IMG/VR virus record: IMGVR_UViG_3300017917_000733 | Coordinates: 57,145-121,144 of that record | DNA from: a virus | Length of the DNA: 64,000 nt | Direction: 5' to 3' (one strand) | In this document: positions 40,947 to 47,775 of the stretch, piece after piece | How positions within the stretch are numbered: the first letter of the stretch is position 1 | How the letters are laid out: the number at the start of each line of letters is the position of its first letter | The notes under the pieces: model-generated | What the model was told of the DNA's origin: nothing | The model's input: the letters and a program-made list of their open reading frames with translations, nothing else | Database searches by the model: none | Program-made: the position numbers and the translations under genes

Positions 40947-42017
40947 ATGGCAAAACCATTTGACATTAGTAAGTTTCGTAAGGACATTACAAAAGCTATT
41001 GATGGACTAAGCATTGGCTTTAATGATCCTACAGACTGGATCTCCACAGGAAATTATGCTCTCAATTACCTCATTAGTGGTGACTTTAATAAAGGCGTAC
41101 CTCTTGGTAAAGTTACTGTCTTTGCCGGAGAGTCAGGAGCAGGAAAATCATTCATCTGCTCAGGAAACCTCGTTAGACACGCACAACAACAAGGGATCTT
41201 TGTGGTCCTCATTGATACAGAAAATGCGCTAGATGAAGCATGGTTACATGCTCTTGGCGTTTCAACAGACGATGATAAATTGTTGAAGTTGAACATGGCT
41301 ATGATTGATGACGTAGCTAAAACCATTTCAGAATTTATGAAGTCTTACAAAGCAATGCCAGCTGATGACAAGCCAAAAGTTCTTTTCGTGCTTGACAGTC
41401 TTGGTATGCTATTAACACCTACTGACGTTAATCAGTTTGAAGCAGGTGATATGAAAGGTGACATGGGTCGTAAGCCTAAGGCACTTACAGCACTTGTGCG
41501 TAACTGTGTTAACATGTTCGGTAGTCACAACGTTGGTCTAGTTGCTACTAACCACACTTATGCTTCACAAGATATGTTTGACCCTGATGACAAAATTTCA
41601 GGTGGTCAAGGCTTCATCTATGCAAGTTCAATTGTTGTCGCAATGAAGAAATTGAAACTTAAAGAAGACGAAGATGGTAACAAGATTAGTGATGTTCGCG
41701 GTATTCGTGCAAGTTGCAAGATTATGAAAACTCGCTATGCTAAGCCATTCGAAAGTGTTCAAGTTAAGATTCCTTATGAGACAGGCATGAGTCCTTACTC
41801 TGGTCTACTGGACATGATTGAAAAGAATGAACTTGTTAAGAAAGAAGGCAACAGTCTTGTGTACACTACACTTGATGGTGAAATCATTAAGAAGTTCCGC
41901 AAGGCATGGGAAGCAAATACCGACGGATGCTTAGACAAAGTTATGTCCGAGTATGCTGAAAAAACTAAGTCTGAGATAAGTACTGTAACAACCGATGAAG
42001 GAGCGGTTACAGAATGA
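40947..42017 (+). CDS. uvsX: UvsX RecA-like recombinase
   Basis: A 356-aa strand-exchange ATPase. Walker A is GESGAGKS (~62-69), Walker B is VLFVLDSLGML (~147), and loop regions match UvsX (GDMGRKPKALTALVRN, TNHTYASQDMFDP). It pairs DNA strands during recombination-dependent replication, loaded by UvsY (42272) onto gp32-coated DNA. The stop overlaps the next ATG. Confidence 0.96.
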   Translation: MAKPFDISKFRKDITKAIDGLSIGFNDPTDWISTGNYALNYLISGDFNKGVPLGKVTVFAGESGAGKSFICSGNLVRHAQQQGIFVVLIDTENALDEAWLHALGVSTDDDKLLKLNMAMIDDVAKTISEFMKSYKAMPADDKPKVLFVLDSLGMLLTPTDVNQFEAGDMKGDMGRKPKALTALVRNCVNMFGSHNVGLVATNHTYASQDMFDPDDKISGGQGFIYASSIVVAMKKLKLKEDEDGNKISDVRGIRASCKIMKTRYAKPFESVQVKIPYETGMSPYSGLLDMIEKNELVKKEGNSLVYTTLDGEIIKKFRKAWEANTDGCLDKVMSEYAEKTKSEISTVTTDEGAVTE

Positions 42018-42271
42018 GTTTAGATTTTGCAAGTGAAGTGTGGGAAGTATTACGTTCCCATATAGATTTCAATGAACGAACAGATGCGGCAGATTCGCTA
42101 GTTAATTTTTTGATTGACAACAACTATGAGGCTGAAGATATTAAAAATGCCTTTAGGGGTGAGAAAGAAATTATTAACTCTGTAAAAGAATATCTGTTAC
42201 AACATGAGGATGAACTAGAGTATGAGGATGACGATTATGATAGTGACTCCGATGACGATGATTGGAATTAA
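42014..42271 (+). CDS. Small acidic protein (85 aa)
   Basis: Helical N-terminal part (EVWEVLRSHIDFNERTDAA) and a C-terminus made almost only of Asp, Glu, Tyr and Ser (DDDYDSDSDDDDW). Located between uvsX and uvsY with a 4-nt overlap and direct junction. A DNA-mimic or regulator of the recombinase is possible; unproven. Confidence 0.7.
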   Translation: MSLDFASEVWEVLRSHIDFNERTDAADSLVNFLIDNNYEAEDIKNAFRGEKEIINSVKEYLLQHEDELEYEDDDYDSDSDDDDWN

Positions 42272-42730
42272 ATGAATTGGTACACACGCATAACCCAAAA
42301 CTTAGGCGTGATACCCGACTTCATTCTTCACTATGAGAATGAACTTCTTAGTGCTAAGAGTGAAGTCAAAATTTATGGCAATGTTGAAAAGAACATTGCC
42401 AATTTACCCGGTATCACTGAACACCGTTTTAATCAATTGCAAGAGATAGAGGCTGTATTACAGTACCTCAATATTCAATTACGGAAAATTCGCCGAAAAC
42501 ATTTTCAAAAATATTTAGAAGCGTATAATAGAGCATTGACTAGTCGTGATGCCGAGAAGTATGTTGATGGTGAAGACGAAGTTATTGACTTTGAAGTTTT
42601 GGTCAATGAAGTCGCATTATTACGCAACAAATGGCTAGGTGTTATGAAGGGCCTTGAAGCAAAGCAGTGGCAGCTAGGGCATATATGCCGTCTGAGGACA
42701 GCTGGTATGGAAGATATTACGATTGGTTAA
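42272..42730 (+). CDS. uvsY: UvsY-like recombination mediator
   Basis: A 152-aa helical protein with VEKNIANLPGITEHRFNQLQ, RKIRRKHFQKYLEAYNRAL and a C-terminal HICRLRTAGMEDI. Length and order after uvsX match T4 UvsY (137 aa), which helps load UvsX onto gp32-coated DNA. Sequence similarity is weak, so context carries much of the call. Its end overlaps the convergent endonuclease gene by 14 nt. Confidence 0.72.
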   Translation: MNWYTRITQNLGVIPDFILHYENELLSAKSEVKIYGNVEKNIANLPGITEHRFNQLQEIEAVLQYLNIQLRKIRRKHFQKYLEAYNRALTSRDAEKYVDGEDEVIDFEVLVNEVALLRNKWLGVMKGLEAKQWQLGHICRLRTAGMEDITIG

Positions 42731-43361
42731 ATTTACATTTATCCCCGTGGTATCTTGAGTAATTAGGTTTGTCAATAGTTTTATTACAATGAGGGCATGT
42801 TAATCTTTGCCGATTGGCATGCTTTTCTTTCATTAATTGTATAGATTCAGGGGTATGACTTTTTCCAGTAAATGATTGATGCCCTGTATGAATTCCTTTG
42901 TTCCAGGCAACTTGCCCTTTAGTAGATGTTTTTATACCCGATAAACCTTTATTCCAAGTTGATCTACCTTTCCTGTCCCTTGACATTTTTAACTTAGCCG
43001 CATCAGAATGAGTTTTACCAAACATAGGATTGCATTCTCCTACTTGTTTTGATTTTCTAAGTTTTTCTTTTTCTGTTTTAGCTGGATTTAAATCACCAGA
43101 AGCAAACCCAATTGAATTATTATTGAAATTCATACACAAGGGTTTCCCTACATGTTCTGTCAGTAAAGATTTTTCAGCTTTTAGCAACTCATCAGTAGAT
43201 TCATGGTATGACAAAATTTCTTTGGATAATTCCTGTTTGTCTTTAATACTACGAGGCCATTTTCCTGAACCCATGTATCCATCATCTAAATTTTTGGTAC
43301 TATGTCGCCCAATATAATATCGCCCATTAGTGTGTACAAGTTTATAAATGTAGTGTATCAT
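42717..43361 (-). CDS. GIY-YIG homing endonuclease with NUMOD3 and zinc tail
   Basis: The likely start is ATG 43361 (MIHYIYKLVHTNGRYYIG); the frame is open upstream to 43397. The catalytic GIY-YIG domain is IYKLVHTNGRYYIGRHSTKN with DDGYMGSGKWP. NUMOD3-like repeats follow (GECNPMFGKTHSDAAKLKMS, GKSHTPESIQLMKE). The end CPHCNKTIDKPNYSRYHGDKC is a zinc finger also found in the endonuclease at 47102. It sits on the minus strand between two plus-strand genes, an invader of the recombination operon. Confidence 0.9.
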   Translation of the reverse strand: MIHYIYKLVHTNGRYYIGRHSTKNLDDGYMGSGKWPRSIKDKQELSKEILSYHESTDELLKAEKSLLTEHVGKPLCMNFNNNSIGFASGDLNPAKTEKEKLRKSKQVGECNPMFGKTHSDAAKLKMSRDRKGRSTWNKGLSGIKTSTKGQVAWNKGIHTGHQSFTGKSHTPESIQLMKEKHANRQRLTCPHCNKTIDKPNYSRYHGDKCKFNQS

Positions 43362-43366
43362 AAAAT

Positions 43367-43374
43367 TATTTATC
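43367..43374 (-). promoter_or_regulatory. T4-type late promoter (minus strand)
   Basis: GATAAATA on the minus strand, 5 nt before the endonuclease start at 43361. Confidence 0.5.
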
Positions 43375-43398
43375 ATTGAACAGCAGGATTGGAGCATT

Positions 43399-44241
43399 AT
43401 GGCTAATTACACTAGCTCAAATATGGCAGCACAGGGTCTCTTTGCAGGTCAAACAGGTACAGGTCCTAGTAATACAGTATCAGGTGCGGCCGCGCAAAGT
43501 GTACAAACAGTTAATCTTAGCGGATTAACTGCACTTAGTGGCCCGTCAACAATAACATTGTCAAACATAGATGACTTAATGTGGAGTAACACACATGTTA
43601 AGAAATATCAAGTACTTGAAATCGAACAAGATTTGTTGGCACTAAGTTGTGCTTGGAAAAGATTGCGTGATGAACATAACAATGGTGGTACATACTCAGG
43701 TATCAGTAAATTAGTTGATAAAGAATTATTTGAAAAAGTTACTGATGTTGACCATACTATGGCAGCAGAAATCCGAGATTTCTACAGCAAGAAAATTGTC
43801 ATGTGGAAATTGAAGGGACAAAAACTTAGCAACTTCCGTGAAGATATGAATTCATTTATTCATTCTAACGGTAAAGTTTTTAAAGAAGATGTGTGCCCAT
43901 TAGTGTATCGCTTACCTGAGTTCTATGAATACGATTTGGCATTTCAAAAAATGTCCGATGAACATAGTAAAGTTATCACCGAATCAATTAAAGGTAAGAC
44001 ACAAAAGGTTCTTAAACTTGCAAAGAAACTTGCAGTCAATCGCAAGCATTCTAAGATAATGGAATATTGGTTCGCTGACGAGAACAACAATTTAGTTAAA
44101 CTTGGCTTTGCACAAGACAACACATTGCTGTCATTGTTGGACAAGTGTGCGTACCAGGATATCACGATCAGTGGCTACTACACTAAACGCATTAGGGATA
44201 ATGTTGAATACTGGATCGCCGACAAAATTAAGTTCGTTTGA
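43399..44241 (+). CDS. Conserved phage protein (280 aa)
   Basis: The first ~55 residues are Gly/Ala/Ser/Thr-rich and flexible (TSSNMAAQGLFAGQTGTGPS). The rest is helical (LEIEQDLLALSCAWKRLRDE, KVLKLAKKLAVNRKHSKIMEYW). A flexible head with helical core resembles structural or assembly proteins. No domain is recognised. Confidence 0.65.
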   Translation: MANYTSSNMAAQGLFAGQTGTGPSNTVSGAAAQSVQTVNLSGLTALSGPSTITLSNIDDLMWSNTHVKKYQVLEIEQDLLALSCAWKRLRDEHNNGGTYSGISKLVDKELFEKVTDVDHTMAAEIRDFYSKKIVMWKLKGQKLSNFREDMNSFIHSNGKVFKEDVCPLVYRLPEFYEYDLAFQKMSDEHSKVITESIKGKTQKVLKLAKKLAVNRKHSKIMEYWFADENNNLVKLGFAQDNTLLSLLDKCAYQDITISGYYTKRIRDNVEYWIADKIKFV

Positions 44242-44266
44242 TATTTAATCCTTTTTGTTGTATACT
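44238..44266 (+). promoter_or_regulatory. Early sigma70-type promoter
   Basis: TTGATA, 17-bp spacer, TATACT; followed by leader with RBS GAAAGGAG before ATG 44296. Confidence 0.8.
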
Positions 44267-44295
44267 GTAATCACAGTAGACGAAAGGAGTAGCAA

Positions 44296-44496
44296 ATGGC
44301 AATGATTCAACGTCCCGTAGGTTATCGTGTTGACCTGATTGAATATGAGCGTGGTTGGGGTAGCAAGATTGACGAAACGTTGTATTTTGACAACGAGGAA
44401 GAAGCCCGCGAATATGTCAAAAACTTCAATGCTCGGAACACTGCAACGACCGTCCCCGACTGGTACATGGTAGCAGATTATCGCGGTAGAATCTAA
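44296..44496 (+). CDS. Early hypothetical protein (66 aa)
   Basis: A small alpha/beta protein (RPVGYRVDLIEYERGWGSKI, DNEEEAREYVKNFNARN). Its own early promoter and strong RBS. No family recognised. Confidence 0.68.
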   Translation: MAMIQRPVGYRVDLIEYERGWGSKIDETLYFDNEEEAREYVKNFNARNTATTVPDWYMVADYRGRI

Positions 44497-44513
44497 GTAC
44501 TACAAACCCAAAC

Positions 44514-44542
44514 TTGACTAATAATCAGTTTGGGTTTATACT
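44514..44542 (+). promoter_or_regulatory. Early sigma70-type promoter (leaderless)
   Basis: TTGACT-AATAATC, 17-bp spacer, TATACT; ATG 44550 follows after 7 nt. Confidence 0.8.
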
Positions 44543-44549
44543 TGAGGCT

Positions 44550-45071
44550 ATGAAAACGGTAGTTGAACACCTCAAAGACAGACACCTCAATCTTGAGTTG
44601 CATCGTCCCATGGTTGATGAGGTTGAGCGTGTCGCTACATTCTTCCTTTACAATCTGTCAGGTTGTCTAGTTGGATATCAACAATACCGACCCGAGGGCG
44701 AAAAGAAGCCACAGAACAATCCCAAGCAAGGCAAGTATTTCACATACCGAAAGCAACCTACCCTCGCAGTCTGGGGAGTAGAAAGTTTACATTTATCACC
44801 TAATGTTGTTTTTCTGACTGAAGGTGTTTTCGATGCCTGCAGGCTCACTGAGCGTGGATACAGTGCCCTTGCTGTTCTAAGTAACAACACGGGATCAGAC
44901 CTGAAAAACTTTTTATTCATGTTGAATAGAAAAGTAGTAGCCGTTTGTGATAACGATGATGCTGGTCGCAAACTTGCCAAGTTCGGTGATGTTGCTGTGT
45001 TCTGTGAGGATCACGACCTGGGGGACAGTACAGAAGAATTTGTGAATACTTTGTTACTCAAGTACGCATAA
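44550..45071 (+). CDS. Toprim-domain protein (primase-like fragment)
   Basis: The start at ATG 44550 is chosen because the longer TTG-initiated frame (44514) overlaps the promoter. The 173-aa product has a Toprim pattern: VVFLTEGVFDACRL (~87-100, with the Glu) and VVAVCDNDDAGRKLA (~128-142, with the DxD). The N-terminal part resembles the region preceding Toprim in DnaG/TOPRIM-like phage proteins. No helicase or zinc domain is present. It may act in primer synthesis or nucleotide transfer. Likely leaderless mRNA. Confidence 0.75.
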   Translation: MKTVVEHLKDRHLNLELHRPMVDEVERVATFFLYNLSGCLVGYQQYRPEGEKKPQNNPKQGKYFTYRKQPTLAVWGVESLHLSPNVVFLTEGVFDACRLTERGYSALAVLSNNTGSDLKNFLFMLNRKVVAVCDNDDAGRKLAKFGDVAVFCEDHDLGDSTEEFVNTLLLKYA

Positions 45072-45379
45072 TGTCTAAAAAGCACGACCTCACTGCTATC
45101 ATTTACGACAAGAAGGGCCGCGTCCTTAGCATTGGACAGAATAGTTATGTAAAGACACATCCTGTACAGAAAAAGTATGCAAAAAAGGCAGGGCTACCGA
45201 ATAAGGAGTTCCTTCATGCTGAGGTGTCTGCTATCGTTAAATGTAAAGACCTGAATAAGGCCCACAAGATTTCTATTTTCCGTTTCAATACTGATGGAAG
45301 TCCTGCATTGGCCAGGCCCTGCCCTGTCTGCATGAGTGCAATCGAAGCCGTAGGAATTAAAACTATAGTTCACACCTGA
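45071..45379 (+). CDS. Cytidine/deoxycytidylate deaminase-fold protein
   Basis: A 102-aa zinc deaminase domain: HAEVSAIVKC (HAE motif, ~50) and PCPVCMSAI (PCxxC motif, ~84). The start overlaps the Toprim gene stop (TAATG). The family deaminates cytosine in nucleotides, nucleosides or tRNA. The short length is below the usual dCMP deaminase (T4 Cd is ~190 aa), so the substrate is uncertain. dUMP supply for thymidylate synthase would fit. Confidence 0.82.
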   Translation: MSKKHDLTAIIYDKKGRVLSIGQNSYVKTHPVQKKYAKKAGLPNKEFLHAEVSAIVKCKDLNKAHKISIFRFNTDGSPALARPCPVCMSAIEAVGIKTIVHT

Positions 45380-45383
45380 GGAT

Positions 45384-45421
45384 TTGACAATAAATGGTTT
45401 TGGGCATACAATACATGTATT
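45384..45421 (+). promoter_or_regulatory. Early promoter with palindromic operator
   Basis: TTGACA, 17 bp, TACAAT (45407-45412), palindrome AATACATGTATT (45410-45421), and the same leader with AAAGGAGC RBS as at 18925. Confidence 0.9.
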
Positions 45422-45443
45422 GATTGATTAAAGGAGCTTGCAA

Positions 45444-45758
45444 ATGGATCAGTTGACTAAAGACATTCAAGAAGTTTTCGGTACTAAGCCCGACTATGCT
45501 ATGTTTACCGAATTCGGCAACGATGCCGTTGACGCTATCGTGCGTAGTGCTAAAGTACTCAAAATGGATTGGCCTGCTGTTTATGCTGAACTGGTGAGTT
45601 TGGCTGAGCGTTTTCCTGAAGACTTCGGCGAAGCTACTGACACCGCTGTCCGTGAGGTCGTTTATAGCAAACTGGGCTTTGACACTCCCTTTTTATATTT
45701 GACAATAAATCCAAAACCTGATACAATACTTGTATTGACACTGAAACACAGGAACTAA
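45444..45758 (+). CDS. Early hypothetical protein (104 aa) with embedded promoter
   Basis: Start ATG 45444 follows the conserved leader RBS. The first ~85 residues are helical (DQLTKDIQEVFGTKPDYAMF, DWPAVYAELVSLAERF). The last ~20 codons read straight through the next early promoter (YLTINPKPDTILVLTLKH), so the C-terminus is encoded by the regulatory element. No family known. Confidence 0.65.
   Translation: MDQLTKDIQEVFGTKPDYAMFTEFGNDAVDAIVRSAKVLKMDWPAVYAELVSLAERFPEDFGEATDTAVREVVYSKLGFDTPFLYLTINPKPDTILVLTLKHRN
45699..45736 (+). promoter_or_regulatory. Early promoter with AATACNNGTATT operator, inside a gene
   Basis: TTGACA, 17 bp, TACAAT (45722-45727), AATAC-TT-GTATT (45725-45736). Lies within the 3' end of the 104-aa gene and serves the genes from 45760. 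Confidence 0.88.
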
Positions 45759-45759
45759 A

Positions 45760-45870
45760 ATGCTTGGCTATTATGATTATGACATTCACGATGTGGTAAA
45801 TGCTGTCTGTATGACCGGCATTTTACTTACATTGATTGTTCTCCCTTTTGTTTTTACTTTTGGAGTATAA
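45760..45870 (+). CDS. Small membrane protein (36 aa)
   Basis: ATG 45760 to TAA 45868-45870. Acidic/aromatic start (LGYYDYDIHDVV), one hydrophobic helix (TGILLTLIVLPFVFTFGV). RBS CAGGAAC upstream; the next ATG is 2 nt after the stop. Confidence 0.58.
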   Translation: MLGYYDYDIHDVVNAVCMTGILLTLIVLPFVFTFGV

Positions 45871-45871
45871 A

Positions 45872-46132
45872 ATGAACACACGAATCCAAGAACTATTTGT
45901 TAGGGCATACGGTTATGTCCCTCTCCCCATTGAAGACCATATTTCATCGGAAATGAAAAAATTTGCCGAGTTGATGGTCGTTGAATTCACCGAAACCGTG
46001 AAACAAACTGCCAACGGACTTGCTGAATCTGGATTCCGTCAAGGTCAATCAGAGGAAGAAGTTATGAAAAGTGTCAACGGTGCTTTGGCTGTGCTCAAAG
46101 GAATTGTTGCTAAGTTCGGAGTTGAAGAATGA
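45872..46132 (+). CDS. Early helical protein A (86 aa)
   Basis: Start ATG 45872 (preceded by GGAG) is chosen over an upstream non-ATG extension. The pattern NTRIQELFVRAYGY ... KKFAELMVVEFTE matches the next gene (NERIEELAKQCYV ... WKFAELIVRECVE), so the two are tandem paralogues. This FAELIV-type family is common in phages and of unknown function. Confidence 0.7.
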   Translation: MNTRIQELFVRAYGYVPLPIEDHISSEMKKFAELMVVEFTETVKQTANGLAESGFRQGQSEEEVMKSVNGALAVLKGIVAKFGVEE

Positions 46133-46389
46133 ACGAACGAATTGAAGAACTTGCCAAGCAATGTTATGTTAAAACCGGTAGCCCACATACTGACCATTTT
46201 GAATATTGGAAATTTGCCGAATTGATTGTCAGGGAATGTGTAGAGATTGCTTACGAATATGATGCTCCGAAAATGTCTGGTCCTGGTATGATTATTGGTA
46301 ACAGAATTGAAGCACACTTCGGAGTTGGTATGTCCGTAGAAGATAAAAAGACCCTAATTAAAGAGTTATTGGGTGTGAAGAATGATTGA
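46129..46389 (+). CDS. Early helical protein B (86 aa)
   Basis: Paralogue of the preceding gene (FAELIVREC motif), with a 4-nt overlap to it. C-terminal half is distinct (VEDKKTLIKELLGVKND). Overlaps the following gene by 8 nt. Confidence 0.7.
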   Translation: MNERIEELAKQCYVKTGSPHTDHFEYWKFAELIVRECVEIAYEYDAPKMSGPGMIIGNRIEAHFGVGMSVEDKKTLIKELLGVKND

Positions 46390-46711
46390 CTATCACGAAG
46401 CCGTGAAGCAAATGCACCTAGGCAATGTAGTTAAATACATTGGGACCGTAAATGGCAATGTAATGACCACTAAAGGTCGCTCTTATTGTATGTGTCGTGG
46501 TATTATATTTGAATACCGTGATGGCAATGCGGCTTATAGGTCCGAAGGTAAGATTGTATATGACCCAGACTTTCGGTATGAATTGACAGGTGAAACGGTA
46601 GATACAAGGTATTGGCCAACTAAGCCAAAGATTCCTAAAACTCCAAGAGTTTTAGACAAAGAAACGGTTAGCAAGTTAAGTTATAGCAGGGTTGGATTAG
46701 GGAATGTTTAG
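46382..46711 (+). CDS. Hypothetical protein ending in the window's only TAG stop
   Basis: A 109-aa protein with YHEAVKQMHLGNVVKYIGTV and a C-terminal Pro/Lys-rich region (PTKPKIPKTPRVLDKE). It is the only complete gene I find whose stop is TAG (46709-46711). A second in-frame TAG follows two codons later, and the frame then continues into the ATG of the next gene at 46727. Confidence 0.7.
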   Translation: MIDYHEAVKQMHLGNVVKYIGTVNGNVMTTKGRSYCMCRGIIFEYRDGNAAYRSEGKIVYDPDFRYELTGETVDTRYWPTKPKIPKTPRVLDKETVSKLSYSRVGLGNV

Positions 46712-46719
46712 CATAAATA
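46712..46719 (+). promoter_or_regulatory. T4-type late promoter
   Basis: CATAAATA, 7 nt before ATG 46727. Confidence 0.5.
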
Positions 46720-46726
46720 GTATACT

Positions 46727-47011
46727 ATGACTAATAAATCTTTTCGTGATTATATTAATTTGATTGAAAATGCTCAAGGATTGCGTGGCACAGGAAATCC
46801 GGGCATGCCAACTCCATATGACCAAGGTCATACTGATGCTAAAAAAGGTAGGTCATACGATAATCCATATGACCAACCGGGGGAAGAACAAGAACATAGC
46901 CAATACAAAAAAGGTTATGAACAAGGTAAGCAAGGTGTAGCAGAAGAACAACTTGAAGAAACCAGCCCAGAAGCAATCGCTAAAATCAATGAATTGACAC
47001 GCCGCCCATAA
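46727..47011 (+). CDS. Small hydrophilic late protein (94 aa)
   Basis: Very polar protein with two similar Gly/Lys/Tyr segments (YDQGHTDAKKGRSYDNPYDQ and YKKGYEQGKQGVAEEQ). The N-terminus (NKSFRDYINLIENAQ) is helical and ends with SPEAIAKINELTRRP. Composition recalls virion internal or prohead-processed proteins. Behind a late promoter and before a homing endonuclease. Confidence 0.65.
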   Translation: MTNKSFRDYINLIENAQGLRGTGNPGMPTPYDQGHTDAKKGRSYDNPYDQPGEEQEHSQYKKGYEQGKQGVAEEQLEETSPEAIAKINELTRRP

Positions 47012-47013
47012 TT

Positions 47014-47101
47014 GCTGATTCCCAAATAAAAAGATAAATAAAAGTGTAGTTCGCGGATCTGGACAATCCCAACTACTCTAACGCTATTTGGGAGCATCAG
47101 C
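47014..47101 (+). promoter_or_regulatory. RBS-sequestering hairpin with internal late promoter
   Basis: GCTGATTCCCAAATA (47014-47028) is complementary to TATTTGGGAGCATCAGC (47085-47101; two extra bases), which contains the GGGAG ribosome-binding site of the endonuclease. Inside the loop lies late promoter GATAAATA (47033-47040) and a smaller GTAGTT/AACTAC stem. Read-through transcripts would hide the RBS; late transcripts lack the 5' arm. Confidence 0.65.
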
Positions 47102-47701
47102 ATGAATATTTATCTCTGTGTGAAAATCCACACAAAAACAAACCTCAAGTATTTCTGTAAAACAGCAAAGAAGAATCCATATACTTACTTTGGTAGTGGC
47201 AAGTATTGGCTCAGACACTTACATTCACATGGAAAAGAGTTTGTAAAAACACTAAAAGTTTGGGAATTCAATGACGAACAATCCGCTACTAAGTTCGCAT
47301 TGAAATTCTCCAAAGACAACAATATTGTAGAGTCAAAACATTGGGCTAACTTACAGGCGGAAAACGCACTTGACGGGTGGATGCCCGGGACAAAAAGACC
47401 AACTACTACGGGTGAAAACAATCCTGCTAAACGACGGGATGTTAGGGAAAAGTTATCAAAAAACAATCCCATGAAGAACCCTGAAATCGCTAAACGATTA
47501 GGAGATAGGATCCGAGGTATTCCTAAACCATACCAAACCGGCAAGAACAACAACGCATGTCAACCGGGCGTAGGTGGCAAAATCAGCAAGGCACTTAAAG
47601 GAAAGCCAAAAGAAAGGGTTACATGTCCACATTGTGGTAAGACAGGTGGCAAGAGTAACATGACAAGATACCACTTTGAAAATTGTAAACTAAAGTATTA
47701 A
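47102..47701 (+). CDS. GIY-YIG-like homing endonuclease with NUMOD3 and zinc tail
   Basis: A 199-aa protein with a diverged GIY-YIG start (NIYLCVKIHTKTNLKYFCKT, then YTYFGSGKYWLRHL). NUMOD3-type motifs follow (GENNPAKRRDVREKLSKNNP), then GKISKALKGKP and a zinc finger CPHCGKTGGKSNMTRYHFENC that matches the endonuclease at 42717. The second Tyr-Ile-Gly is replaced by KYFCKT, so activity is uncertain. The upstream hairpin suggests tight translational control. Confidence 0.82.
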   Translation: MNIYLCVKIHTKTNLKYFCKTAKKNPYTYFGSGKYWLRHLHSHGKEFVKTLKVWEFNDEQSATKFALKFSKDNNIVESKHWANLQAENALDGWMPGTKRPTTTGENNPAKRRDVREKLSKNNPMKNPEIAKRLGDRIRGIPKPYQTGKNNNACQPGVGGKISKALKGKPKERVTCPHCGKTGGKSNMTRYHFENCKLKY

Positions 47702-47711
47702 CACAAAACGG

Positions 47712-47749
47712 TTGACAATAAATCAGATACCTGCTACAATACTTGTATT
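47712..47749 (+). promoter_or_regulatory. Early promoter with AATACNNGTATT operator
   Basis: TTGACA-ATAAATC, 17 bp, TACAAT (47735-47740), AATAC-TT-GTATT (47738-47749). Drives rIIA; RBS CACAGG is weak. Confidence 0.88.
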
Positions 47750-47775
47750 GAAACTCAAAACACAGGTAGTTATAC

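Noticed and set aside
44514-44549. TTG-initiated extension of the Toprim gene
   Set aside because: The extension is the promoter itself (TTGACT...TATACT).
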